The notes below the pieces were generated by a model. The model was not told the origin of the DNA and did not search any database. It saw only the letters and a program-made list of their open reading frames with translations. The translations under genes were made by a program, and so were the position numbers. 20,709 bases of DNA from an uncultured Lachnospiraceae bacterium (GTDB lineage: Bacteria > Bacillota > Clostridia > Lachnospirales > Lachnospiraceae), in assembly GCA_946633495.1 (NCBI GenBank), contig CAMPAX010000014.1:1-20709 (forward strand), in the 5' to 3' direction. This document shows, in pieces, positions 12,915 through 20,709 of this stretch. The number at the start of each line of letters is the position of its first letter. The first letter of the stretch is position 1.

Positions 12915-14846
12915 TCATGCGGTCATGCCGGTATACAGGTGATAGTACCGCCCTTTCTCTGCCAGAAGTTCCTCATGATTTCCTCTTTCCACCACGCGGC
13001 CCTTCTCCAAAACCAGGATACAGTCGCTGTTGCGGACCGTGGACAGCCGGTGGGCGATAACAAATGTAGTGCGCCCCGCCATCAGACGGTCCATTCCCTC
13101 CTGTACGATCTTCTCGGTACGGGTATCGATGGAAGAGGTTGCTTCGTCCAGGATCAGGGCCGGAGGATCCGCAACTGCCGCCCGGGCGATGGCTAAAAGC
13201 TGCCGCTGCCCCTGAGAAAGATTCCCGCCGTCTCCGGTCAGCACGGTATCATAGCCGTCCGGCAGCTGACGGATAAAGATGTCCGCATTTGCAAGCTTTG
13301 CAGCCTCTATACACTCCTCATCCGTTGCATCCAGCCGTCCGTATCGGATATTTTCCATTACGGTAGCGGTGAAAAGATGGGTATCCTGAAGCACAAGCCC
13401 AAGAGACCTTCTCAGATCACCCTTCCGGATCTTATTTACATTTATTCCGTCGAATCGGATCTTTCCGTCCTGTATATCGTAGAAACGGTTGATCAGATTC
13501 GTAATGGTCGTTTTGCCCGCACCCGTGGAACCAACGAAAGCGATCTTCTGCCCGGGCTCTGCGTGAAGGGACACATTGTGTAAAACCATCTTCTCCGGCA
13601 CATAACCAAAGTCCACATCATCCAGAACGATGGCTCCCTCCAGCCGCTTATACTCGATCTCCCCGCTTTCCTGATGCTGATGCTTCCATGCCCACACTCC
13701 GGTACGTTCCTTACTCTCCGTAAGGGTACCGTCCGGCAGTTCCTTCGCATTTACCAGCATGACATAACCGTCATCCACCTCCGGTTTCTCATCCAGAAGC
13801 TTGAATACACGGTCGGCACCTGCCATGGCCATGATAATGGAATTCAGCTGCATGCTGACCTGATTGATGGGCATGTTGAACCGCTTGTTAAACTGCAGGA
13901 AGGAGAAAAGTCCTCCGATGGTCAGTGGTGCGATTCCCGCAAAGGCAGCACCGTCGATCCCGAATCCTGTCATGATCAGGATCGCTCCTGCCACCGCACA
14001 GAGCACATAACTTAAGTTTCCGATCTGCGCCATGGCGGGCATCAGGATATTTGCGTATTTATTTGCGTTGTAAGCACTGTCAAAAAGCTGATCGTTCAGC
14101 CGGTCAAACTCTTCGATGCATTCTTCTTCGTGATTGAAGACCTTTACCACCTTCTGTCCGGTCATCCGCTCCTCGATAAATCCGTTCAGCTTACCCACGT
14201 CCTTCTGCTGCGCCATGAAGTAGCTTCCGCTTTTCTTTGTAATGCCTTTGGTGGCAAAGAGCATGAAGCCCAGCATGATAAATGTAACGATGGTCAGCGG
14301 TATGTTCCGGATCACCATACATACGATCACGCCTACGATGGTAATGGATGCCTCAAAGAACTGCGGGATACTCTGGCTGATCATCTGACGCAGGGTATCG
14401 ATATCATTTGTATACATGGACATGATATCACCGCGGGTCATGGAATCAAAATACCCGATGGGCAGAGACTCCATATGGTTGAACATATCATCCCGAAGCC
14501 GCCGGAGGCTGCCCTGGGTGACATAGACCATGATACGGTTCTGCGCATAAACGCAGCCAATACCTATGGCATAATAACCGGCGGTTCGGAGGATGGCCCA
14601 CATGAGCGGTTCAAAATCACGGCTGCCGGAATCCAGCATGGGAACGATATAATCATCGATCAGCACCTGCATGAACATGGTCCCCTGCAGATTTGCAAGC
14701 ACACTCGCAATAATGCAGACGAATACGATGATCAGTTGAACTTTATAAAAACGGAAGACATAACCCATCAGACGCTTCAGAATCTTTCCGGGATTCTGAA
14801 CCGTGGGCTTCATGCCCCGTGGTACTCTTTTGCCCGGTCCTGCCAT
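12915..14846 (-). CDS. heterodimeric ABC exporter, catalytic subunit
   Basis: 643 aa. Six membrane helices lie within residues about 30-340 and the nucleotide-binding domain spans about 405-640. Walker A GSTGAGKTT is at 439-447, the signature is LSQGQ (543-547) instead of LSGGQ, Walker B ends in catalytic Glu568 and the switch His is 599. An insertion of about 45 residues (358-402) joins the membrane and ATPase domains. The start codon shares one base with the stop of the partner gene (TGATG), and AGGAGG lies upstream. The divergent signature serves the partner's defective site, so this subunit supplies the intact Walker B and His. Multidrug or lipid/peptide export is typical of the family; the substrate here is unknown. 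Confidence 0.93.
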   Translation of the reverse strand: MAGPGKRVPRGMKPTVQNPGKILKRLMGYVFRFYKVQLIIVFVCIIASVLANLQGTMFMQVLIDDYIVPMLDSGSRDFEPLMWAILRTAGYYAIGIGCVYAQNRIMVYVTQGSLRRLRDDMFNHMESLPIGYFDSMTRGDIMSMYTNDIDTLRQMISQSIPQFFEASITIVGVIVCMVIRNIPLTIVTFIMLGFMLFATKGITKKSGSYFMAQQKDVGKLNGFIEERMTGQKVVKVFNHEEECIEEFDRLNDQLFDSAYNANKYANILMPAMAQIGNLSYVLCAVAGAILIMTGFGIDGAAFAGIAPLTIGGLFSFLQFNKRFNMPINQVSMQLNSIIMAMAGADRVFKLLDEKPEVDDGYVMLVNAKELPDGTLTESKERTGVWAWKHQHQESGEIEYKRLEGAIVLDDVDFGYVPEKMVLHNVSLHAEPGQKIAFVGSTGAGKTTITNLINRFYDIQDGKIRFDGINVNKIRKGDLRRSLGLVLQDTHLFTATVMENIRYGRLDATDEECIEAAKLANADIFIRQLPDGYDTVLTGDGGNLSQGQRQLLAIARAAVADPPALILDEATSSIDTRTEKIVQEGMDRLMAGRTTFVIAHRLSTVRNSDCILVLEKGRVVERGNHEELLAEKGRYYHLYTGMTA

Positions 14847-16609
14847 CAGCCCTCACCTCCTACGCTGTCGAAATCTTTGCTGCCGCCCTGCTGGGATTCA
14901 TAAACCTCACGGTAGATCGCGTTGGTCTCCAGCAGCTCCGCATGGGTTCCGAACCCGCTGACGCGGCCGTTCTCCATGACCAGGATCCGGTCTGCGTCCA
15001 TAACGCTGGAGATCCGCTGGGCGATGATCAGTTTCGTGGTCTCAGGGATAAACTCCCGAAAACCTTTTCTGATCTTTGCATCTGTGGAGGTATCCACGGC
15101 ACTGGTGCTGTCATCCAGGATCAGGACCTTCGGTTTCTTAAGGAGTGCCCGGGCGATACAGAGCCTTTGCTTTTGTCCGCCGGAGAGATTTGATGCGCCC
15201 TGTTCCAGCACCAGATCATATTTCAGTGCAAACCCTTCGATAAATTCATCCGCACAGGCCAGCCGGCACGCTTCCTTACACTCTTCCAGTGTGGCGTTGG
15301 GATTTCCCCACCGCAGATTCTCCAGGATCGTTCCGGAGAACAGCACATTTTTCTGAAGCACCACGGCTACCTGATCACGAAGCGCCTCAAGATCATAGGA
15401 ACGCACATCGTGACCTCCCACATATACCGCCCCCTGACTGACGTCGTAAAGACGGCTGATCAGATTCACCAGACTGGTCTTGGAGCTGCCGGTTCCGCCG
15501 ATGATACCGATGGTCTCGCCGGACCGGATCTCCAGTGAGATATCCTGCAAAACCGGGGTTTCTGCCGTATCACTGTATTTGAAATCCACATCGTCGAACC
15601 GGATGCTTCCGTCCGGAACTTCCATGATGGGATTCTCCGGATTCCGCAGTGCGCTTTCTTCCTTCAGAACCTCATAGATACGCTTTGCACTGGGGACGGA
15701 CATGGTGATCATGACCACAACCATGGAGAGCATCATGAGACTCATCAGGATCTGGATGCAGTAAGTAAGCAGCTGTGTCAGATTTCCGGTGGTCAGTTCG
15801 GTCTGATTGCTGTTCACGATGATCTTCGCGCCCACCCAGCTGACCATCAGGATACTGAAATACACGGTACTCTGCATGAGAGGCGCGATGGACGCCATCA
15901 GCTTCTCAGCCCTGACAAAGATCTTATAGATCATGGTGCTGGCGACACCGAATTTTTCCTTCTCATACTCTTCCCGTACAAATCCCTTCACCACGCGGAT
16001 CCCGGTGATGTTCTCCTGCACGCTCTCGTTCATTTTATCGTATTTCGGAAATGCTTCGCTGAAGATCTTCGTCACCTTCGGGATGATAAGGCAGGCCATC
16101 ACAACTAAAAATGTCACTGCCCCAAGGTACACAAAAGCAACCTTCGGACTGATGGTAAATGCCACCGTCATACTGATGATCAGATTCGACGGCGCACGTG
16201 TCGCCATACGAAGGAGCATCTGATAGGCATTCTGCACGTTCGTCACATCCGTGGTAAGACGGGTTACCAGACTGGATGTAGAGAACTTATCAATGTTTGC
16301 GAAGGAATAGGTCTGAATGTTGCGGTACATGGAACGACGAAGGTTCCTTGCAAAACCCGCAGATGCCCGGGCGCCGTATTTGCCGCCCATGATTCCCGTC
16401 CACAGGGCGCCTCCGGCCATCAGCAGCATAATACCGCCGTAGATCATGATCTTCCCCAAATCCACATCCTGATCCTCGGAGAGATCGATGAGTTTTCCCA
16501 TGAACATGGGGATCAGGACATCAAAGATCACCTCCAGGATCATAAAGAACGGAGTCAGGAAGGAATCCTTCTTAAATTCTCCAACTTCTTTACCAAGTCT
16601 CTTTATCAT
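14846..16609 (-). CDS. heterodimeric ABC exporter, degenerate subunit
   Basis: 587 aa from the ATG at 16609, with GAGAGG 7 nt upstream; an ATG at 16666 would extend into the promoter. Six membrane helices lie within residues 15-310. The nucleotide-binding domain has Walker A GGTGSSKT (371-378, Ser in place of the last Gly), a canonical LSGGQ (475-479), Asp500 in place of the catalytic Glu, and Gln531 in place of the switch His. These are the marks of the non-hydrolysing half of TM287/288- or BmrCD-type exporters. It is the first gene of the probable four-gene unit that continues with the partner subunit, the regulator and the phosphatase. Confidence 0.93.
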   Translation of the reverse strand: MIKRLGKEVGEFKKDSFLTPFFMILEVIFDVLIPMFMGKLIDLSEDQDVDLGKIMIYGGIMLLMAGGALWTGIMGGKYGARASAGFARNLRRSMYRNIQTYSFANIDKFSTSSLVTRLTTDVTNVQNAYQMLLRMATRAPSNLIISMTVAFTISPKVAFVYLGAVTFLVVMACLIIPKVTKIFSEAFPKYDKMNESVQENITGIRVVKGFVREEYEKEKFGVASTMIYKIFVRAEKLMASIAPLMQSTVYFSILMVSWVGAKIIVNSNQTELTTGNLTQLLTYCIQILMSLMMLSMVVVMITMSVPSAKRIYEVLKEESALRNPENPIMEVPDGSIRFDDVDFKYSDTAETPVLQDISLEIRSGETIGIIGGTGSSKTSLVNLISRLYDVSQGAVYVGGHDVRSYDLEALRDQVAVVLQKNVLFSGTILENLRWGNPNATLEECKEACRLACADEFIEGFALKYDLVLEQGASNLSGGQKQRLCIARALLKKPKVLILDDSTSAVDTSTDAKIRKGFREFIPETTKLIIAQRISSVMDADRILVMENGRVSGFGTHAELLETNAIYREVYESQQGGSKDFDSVGGEG

Positions 16610-16637
16610 GTCAAAACCTCTCAAATAAGATATCACT

Positions 16638-16666
16638 ATGATACCTTTTGCTGATTGTGTGTGCAA
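16638..16666 (-). promoter_or_regulatory. candidate promoter of the ABC exporter unit
   Basis: The minus strand has TTGCAC (16661-16666) and TATCAT (16638-16643), 17 bp apart. The -10 matches five of six bases and the -35 only TTG. It lies in the 214-bp divergent region shared with the oxidoreductase gene. Confidence 0.5.
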
Positions 16667-16701
16667 GTCAATTTTGCTTTATGTTCCATCCGTTCTTCAG
16701 G

Positions 16702-16730
16702 TTTACAAACCATTAAAACTCACGTATAAT
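16702..16730 (+). promoter_or_regulatory. promoter of the oxidoreductase gene
   Basis: TTTACA (16702-16707) and TATAAT (16725-16730) are separated by exactly 17 bp, with eleven of twelve consensus matches. The predicted start is about 87 nt upstream of the ATG. Confidence 0.8.
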
Positions 16731-16823
16731 GATTTCAGGGTGTCTGCTCCCGCGTACGGACCCGGATACGGTCCTCCGCTTGTTCGAATCCTGCAGTGCC
16801 CGAAGACGAAAGGAGATACAGGA

Positions 16824-17873
16824 ATGGTCGATTTTAATATAGGAATCATAGGTGCCGGGCATATCGCCGGTGTCATAGCGGAAACAATCGCAAAACTTGA
16901 CGGATTCAAGATCGGAGCCATCGCATCCAAGGATCAGGCCCGGGCAGATGAATTCGCGGCAAAATACGGGATCGAGAAGGCCTACGGACACTATGCGGAT
17001 CTTTTGGCGGACCCGGATATCGAGCTGGTCTACATCGCTACCGTCCATGCGGCACATCCCTTTATTGCCATCGAAGCACTGAAGGCCGGAAAGCCGGTAC
17101 TGATCGAGAAGCCCCTGTCCTACAATGCAAAGACCGCTCAGACCGTAATGGCATTTGCGCGCCAGCAGAAGCTGTTCTGCGGGGAGGCTATGTGGACACG
17201 GTATATGCCGCTGACACAGCATTTCCGTGAACTGATCGAGAAGAAGGTGATCGGAGATATCTGCTCCGCCACAGCAACCCTCGGCTACAAACTGACGGAC
17301 AAGGTGCGTCTGCTCCGGCCGGAGCTGGCCGGCGGTGCACTCCTGGATCTGGGAATCTATCCGCTGTCCATGATCTTCCTCGCCATGGGAGAATTCCCCC
17401 TTGGTGCCATCTCTTCCACCGTCCGTCTGAACAGTAACGTTGATGCCATCGATTCCATCGCGATGAACTTCACGAGAGGCCGGATCGCAACCATATGCAC
17501 TTCCATGATGCATCAGCTGGACAACCGTGCGGTGTTCTACGGAACCCGCGGCCGGATCGAGATCGAAGGAACCAATCTTCCCACCTTTGTCCGTGTTTAC
17601 GGCGAAAACGGCGAGATCCTTGAAGAAACCATGCCGCCGGAAAATCAGATCAGCGGTTATGAGTATGAATTCCTTGCAGCCAGAAATGCCATCATCATGG
17701 AGAAGGTAGAACCTGCAGAGATCACGCATACCGAAACCCTTCGGACACTTCAGTTCATGGATCAGATGCGTGCCCAGTGGAAGATCAGCTTCCCGCTTCC
17801 GGAGGAACCCAAACCGGAAGGACCTGCGGGTGAGGGTAAGGAGCCGCCGAAAAACGGAGCTCCCCAGTCATAA
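16824..17873 (+). CDS. Gfo/Idh/MocA-family NAD(P)-dependent oxidoreductase
   Basis: 349 aa from the ATG at 16824, with AAGGAG about 8 nt upstream; an in-frame ATG at 16638 would run through the promoter. The N-terminal Rossmann fold shows GIIGAGHIAG at residues 7-16 for dinucleotide binding. EKP at 95-97 carries the conserved lysine of the family, and the C-terminal half is the substrate/dimer domain (LAGGALLDLGIYPL). The sequence is of the dihydrodiol dehydrogenase/sugar dehydrogenase branch. The last 30 residues are a Pro/Glu/Gly-rich tail not needed for the fold. It is the only plus-strand gene, transcribed alone, and the substrate is unknown. Confidence 0.9.
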   Translation: MVDFNIGIIGAGHIAGVIAETIAKLDGFKIGAIASKDQARADEFAAKYGIEKAYGHYADLLADPDIELVYIATVHAAHPFIAIEALKAGKPVLIEKPLSYNAKTAQTVMAFARQQKLFCGEAMWTRYMPLTQHFRELIEKKVIGDICSATATLGYKLTDKVRLLRPELAGGALLDLGIYPLSMIFLAMGEFPLGAISSTVRLNSNVDAIDSIAMNFTRGRIATICTSMMHQLDNRAVFYGTRGRIEIEGTNLPTFVRVYGENGEILEETMPPENQISGYEYEFLAARNAIIMEKVEPAEITHTETLRTLQFMDQMRAQWKISFPLPEEPKPEGPAGEGKEPPKNGAPQS

Positions 17874-17911
17874 GACCCGGCAAATCTCATAAAGCCATAA
17901 GAAAAACATAA

Positions 17912-17971
17912 GAAAACGGACGATCGGAACCGGTACCCCTCGAGCGGTATCGGGACACATCGTCCGTTTTC
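17912..17971. terminator. bidirectional terminator between convergent genes
   Basis: Perfect 13-bp arms GAAAACGGACGAT (17912-17924) and ATCGTCCGTTTTC (17959-17971), with an inner near-perfect helix (CCGGTACC with GGTATCGG). The A/T ends place short T-runs after the stem on both strands. It lies between the oxidoreductase stop and the aroD stop, which face each other. Confidence 0.85.
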
Positions 17972-17995
17972 ATGTTTTACTGTCTGTCCCCTCGA

Positions 17996-18796
17996 TCAAC
18001 GAAGTGCCGCTGCCAGATCTTCCAAAGGAATCTGTCCGGGTGCGGAAGCGCCTCCCACAACGCCAAAGGTAAATGCACTGCCAAGCTTTGCTCCCTGTGT
18101 CCGCGTCTTCTCCCCAAGCTTTGTCATGGAGATCAGAACCACCGGCTTTGAAATCTGCTGACGGATCTTTTCCTTCTGGATCTGTTCCGTAAGTTCCAAA
18201 ATCCTCTCGGCATCAAACTGCGTTTTGGGCGTCACAGCGATCTTCAGAATATCGCCGCCCAGCTGTTCCATATCCCAGAGCATTTCTTCCAGATCCTTCG
18301 TATGGGGTGTTTCCTCGAAATTGTGGTAGGACAGTACCACCCCGATGCCCAGATCTCTGGCTTTCGTTGCTGTACGGACCACACGATAATTTCCGGACAA
18401 CAGCTCCACATCCAAAAGATCAATATATCCGCTGACCATGGCCCATGCAAAGATATCGTCCAGCATGCTTCCCGCCCGGTCGTGCCGGAGTTCTCCGCCC
18501 TCTTCCTCCGTCCGGAAGGTAAAAAGCAAAAGCCGGTCCGGATGCTGTTCCTTCAGCGTCTTCAGAAGATCCGTCAGAATCTTCTGATTGCAGATATTGT
18601 CATAATAATCCGCCCGAAACTCCACGATATCCACACAGGGTGCCGTCCGTACACCTGAACGGATCAGACGTTCTGCCTCTTTTGCAATGGCTTCCGACTG
18701 CTCCAGCACCTCCGCATCGGTCCTTCCGATGATGGGTACGCAGATCTTCGGTATACCATCTCCCAGGGTCATATTTTTAATTGTGATTTTGCCCAT
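17996..18796 (-). CDS. aroD: type I 3-dehydroquinate dehydratase
   Basis: 266 aa from the ATG at 18796, with AGGTGG about 8 nt upstream; in-frame upstream ATGs fall in the inverted repeat and promoter. It catalyses the third shikimate-pathway step, 3-dehydroquinate to 3-dehydroshikimate, through a Schiff base. Family residues are all visible: EFR at 59-61, catalytic His158 in SYHNFEETP, Schiff-base Lys186 in DILKIAVTP, the SMTKLGEKTR segment, and SAPGQ near the C-terminus. Length is typical (about 250). No other aro gene is adjacent, so it stands alone here. Confidence 0.96.
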   Translation of the reverse strand: MGKITIKNMTLGDGIPKICVPIIGRTDAEVLEQSEAIAKEAERLIRSGVRTAPCVDIVEFRADYYDNICNQKILTDLLKTLKEQHPDRLLLFTFRTEEEGGELRHDRAGSMLDDIFAWAMVSGYIDLLDVELLSGNYRVVRTATKARDLGIGVVLSYHNFEETPHTKDLEEMLWDMEQLGGDILKIAVTPKTQFDAERILELTEQIQKEKIRQQISKPVVLISMTKLGEKTRTQGAKLGSAFTFGVVGGASAPGQIPLEDLAAALR

Positions 18797-18804
18797 ACAA
18801 AAAC

Positions 18805-18859
18805 CACCTGCCTGTATCATAAAGTTCTTAACCTTCTGCTTTATGATACCACAGGTGGT
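18805..18859. repeat. long imperfect inverted repeat around the aroD start region
   Basis: Plus-strand CCACCTG-(c)-CTGTATCATAAAG is followed, after about 14 nt, by CTTTATGATAC-(c)-ACAGGTGG. The arms are about 19-20 bp with one or two mismatches. The arm nearest aroD contains its AGGTGG ribosome binding site and the far arm overlaps the predicted -10. Either a double operator or, on read-through RNA, a hairpin that masks the ribosome binding site. Confidence 0.7.
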
Positions 18860-18871
18860 TTTCATTGTCAC
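18843..18871 (-). promoter_or_regulatory. predicted promoter of aroD
   Basis: The minus strand has GTGACA (18866-18871) and TATCAT (18843-18848), 17 bp apart, with five of six matches in each. The predicted start is near 18836, between the two arms of the inverted repeat. Confidence 0.6.
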
Positions 18872-18883
18872 ACGTATTTTTCA

Positions 18884-18901
18884 GAACAGGAAAACCTGTC
18901 C
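18884..18901 (-). terminator. stem-loop after the NPYG-repeat protein gene
   Basis: GGACAGG and CCTGTTC on the minus strand form a 7-pair stem (one G-U) with a TTTT loop, about 20 nt past the stop codon. No T-run follows, so termination strength is uncertain. Confidence 0.35.
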
Positions 18902-18919
18902 CATTTCAAATGACATGGA

Positions 18920-20709
18920 TCAGTGGCTCTTCGTCCATGCATCCAGATCATCCATAAACTTTTTATATTCCGCGCTGTTCTCATCGATCACCGATCTGAT
19001 CTCTTCCTCAGATGCCGTCATTACATTTACGACCTTTTTAGCGGAATCCAGCGGCTTCACGGATTTGCCGGAAACATCCAGTGTGCTGACGGTTGCTTTC
19101 AGTGAAAATGCAGTTTCCATAGCGTCTGTACGAACCTTGATCTCCGACAGATCCAAAGATATGGACTTGCCCGGTGTAAGTTCCGTCACATCACCTGAAA
19201 CGGACAATGTGAGAGCTGTAGATCCTTCGGCCTGAAGAGATCCGGTTCCTGAAATCTTCTTTGTTGACGGATCAAATGACTGAGTATAGCCGAGGCTCAT
19301 GACATCCCGGCCTGCAGCCTGCAGGCTTCCATCCACATTCATCTCATAGACGGACCCTGTCTTCCTGGAGTTAATGCTGCCGGAGATCTCGATCTTCTGG
19401 CCCATCACATTTAAGGATGCCTTAAGCGACACAACGGCCTTCTCATCATCTGAATAGTTCACAAAGTCAAAACCATAATTGATCGCAACGCCCGAGAGCT
19501 TCAGTGTACCTTCCGACTGGATGGATACCACCTTATCCTCATAAATGAAGGTGTAGTATTTAAAATCTTCCGTGATCATATTCTTGATAACGGAACGAGC
19601 CTGTTCAACCAGCTGTTTCACCTGTGCGGAAGTAACTCCTGCCTGCTGAAGATATCTTTCCAGCTGAGCGTCATCCAGGGAGTTCAGTGCCTGATCTATC
19701 ATCTTACCCAATGCATCCTGCAGGGCTTCCTTCGGGATCGTCACCTCATACTTCTTTGTGCTGATGCTGTCTGTTCCGATATTGATCGTCTCACTGCCGG
19801 CACGGCTGACCTTGGATTTATCCCAAAGCTCGCTCATAATGCTGTCATCACCGGTAAGACCGGTAAGCCCGGAAATGATGGGACCGTTCCCGAAATAATC
19901 CAAACTGAAATCCGGAAGTGAACTGATGGCCTGGAGCAATTCCGATTTTCCTTCCAGAAGCTTCGAATTCTTCAGTCCGGAAATGATATTCTTGTTGCTG
20001 ATGGCCACATAACCATTCATCAGATCCTGAATCGTGATATATGTCTGAGAATCATCCGCAAAAAGATCCGCCTCGACGATGGTCTTGCCGTTCTGCTGAA
20101 GACTTCCTTCTGCAGAAAGCTGCTTCGCACCCTTGTCGATCACGCCTTCGCCGTGAACGACATCGCCTGTGGAATTCTCACCGGCGGCTGCGAGATCAAA
20201 GGAAAAATATCCTCCTGATTGCCGGATATTCTGGGACAGCGTCTCCACACCGAGTTCCTTTGTCAGAGGGGTCATGAACAGCTCCTGGGCACTGAAGGAA
20301 TTCTCAAATGCCGCGTCCACCGTCTTCTTTGGCGGGAAGACGACTCTCGTGAGCAGGAAATATAACCCAACACCGAGGACTGCCGCACCGACTCCTCCGA
20401 AGATCAGGGCTTTCACCCAGGTCGGCATTTTTTTCTTTGGTGGCTTCGGCGGAACAGATGCAGCTCCCGCACCGTAAGGTGCAGCTGCTGCATAGGGATT
20501 GGTTCCCGCCTGCGCATATGGATTCACACCTCCCCGGGGCTGCGCTCCATATGGGTTTCCTGTCTGAGTCTGCGTTCCATACGGATTTTGCTGTGCTCCG
20601 TACGGGTTTCCTGTCTGAGTCTGCGTTCCATACGGATTTTGCTGTGCCCCGTACGGGTTTCCTGTCTGAGTCTGCGTTCCATACGGATTTTGCTGTGCTC
20701 CGTACGGGT
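18920..20709 (-). CDS. NPYG-repeat membrane protein with large extracytoplasmic region (partial, N-terminus beyond window)
   Basis: The frame is open through the right edge, so the true start is outside; the GTG at 20527 is an internal codon. From the N-terminal side visible: tandem NPYG repeats, an Ala/Tyr/Pro-rich stretch, basic KPPKKK, one membrane helix (WVKALIFGGVGAAVLGVGLYFLL), then about 470 residues of extracytoplasmic domain rich in Ser/Thr/Asp/Gly beta-type segments, ending SH. The repeat-TM-domain order suggests a Pro/Tyr-rich cytoplasmic tail and an exported domain of unknown role, possibly envelope-associated. Related Clostridia proteins often begin with a zinc ribbon, which cannot be checked here. 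I do not recognise the C-terminal family. Confidence 0.8.
   Translation of the reverse strand, partial: PYGAQQNPYGTQTQTGNPYGAQQNPYGTQTQTGNPYGAQQNPYGTQTQTGNPYGAQPRGGVNPYAQAGTNPYAAAAPYGAGAASVPPKPPKKKMPTWVKALIFGGVGAAVLGVGLYFLLTRVVFPPKKTVDAAFENSFSAQELFMTPLTKELGVETLSQNIRQSGGYFSFDLAAAGENSTGDVVHGEGVIDKGAKQLSAEGSLQQNGKTIVEADLFADDSQTYITIQDLMNGYVAISNKNIISGLKNSKLLEGKSELLQAISSLPDFSLDYFGNGPIISGLTGLTGDDSIMSELWDKSKVSRAGSETINIGTDSISTKKYEVTIPKEALQDALGKMIDQALNSLDDAQLERYLQQAGVTSAQVKQLVEQARSVIKNMITEDFKYYTFIYEDKVVSIQSEGTLKLSGVAINYGFDFVNYSDDEKAVVSLKASLNVMGQKIEISGSINSRKTGSVYEMNVDGSLQAAGRDVMSLGYTQSFDPSTKKISGTGSLQAEGSTALTLSVSGDVTELTPGKSISLDLSEIKVRTDAMETAFSLKATVSTLDVSGKSVKPLDSAKKVVNVMTASEEEIRSVIDENSAEYKKFMDDLDAWTKSH
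20555..20707. repeat. three tandem 51-bp repeats encoding a 17-residue NPYG unit
   Basis: Units start at 20555, 20606 and 20657, and a fourth begins at the window edge. They differ at a single base (T/C within GCTCCG versus GCCCCG). Each encodes NPYGAQQNPYGTQTQTG. The array continues outside the window, so the copy number is unknown. Confidence 0.93.

Noticed and set aside
16713..17729. 338-codon minus-strand frame opposite the oxidoreductase gene
   Set aside because: The opposite strand encodes a clear Gfo/Idh/MocA protein with promoter and ribosome binding site; the antisense frame has no motif.

Overview
The window reads as a chromosomal segment of a low-to-mid GC Gram-positive anaerobe, most likely a Clostridia/Lachnospiraceae-type Firmicute. 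The grounds are strong AGGAGG-like ribosome binding sites, occasional TTG starts, consensus sigma-A promoters, a lipobox substrate-binding protein, a TM287/288-type heterodimeric ABC exporter, type I AroD and NPYG-repeat membrane proteins. No rRNA, tRNA, CRISPR array or insertion sequence was seen. Apart from one oxidoreductase gene, all genes lie on the minus strand.

Layout, left to right. 9-587: TetR-family regulator. 836-1915: SPFH/prohibitin-like membrane protein, followed by a strong terminator. 2088-3435: trxA-trxB thioredoxin operon with a roughly 205-nt structured leader. 3828-4265: small membrane protein. 4452-10397: a long operon for sulfur amino acid uptake. 10462-16609: a probable four-gene unit read leftwards, made of a two-subunit ABC exporter, a large double-HTH regulator and a HAD phosphatase. 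16824-17873: Gfo/Idh/MocA oxidoreductase on the plus strand. 17996-18796: aroD. 18920 to the right edge: a membrane protein with perfect NPYG-type tandem repeats, cut by the window end.

The centre of interest is 4452-10397. A consensus promoter (TTGACA, 17 bp, TATAAT), overlapped by a 19-bp inverted repeat, drives a roughly 460-nt leader. The leader encodes a 37-codon peptide, with a good ribosome binding site, containing Met-Cys-Met-Cys-Cys-Cys-Met. It is followed by a 13-bp intrinsic terminator whose 5' arm is perfectly complementary over 9 nt to the leader-peptide codons just after the Met/Cys run. This is the classical arrangement of ribosome-mediated transcription attenuation, here apparently reading both methionyl- and cysteinyl-tRNA supply. 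I saw no T-box or SAM-box, the usual Firmicute solutions.

The first structural gene encodes one lipoprotein with two substrate-binding domains from unrelated families: an N-terminal SBP_bac_3 domain resembling the Campylobacter cysteine-binding protein CjaA, and a C-terminal MetQ/NLPA domain. It is followed by MetN and MetI (methionine ABC transporter) and then by two permeases and an ATPase of the polar amino acid family. The genes match the two halves of the binding protein and the two codon types of the leader peptide. My reading is that one operon builds two importers, for methionine and cysteine/cystine, fed by one tethered double receptor and controlled by one mixed Met/Cys attenuator. 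MetN lacks the C-terminal methionine-sensing NIL domain, so transcriptional control may replace transport-level feedback.
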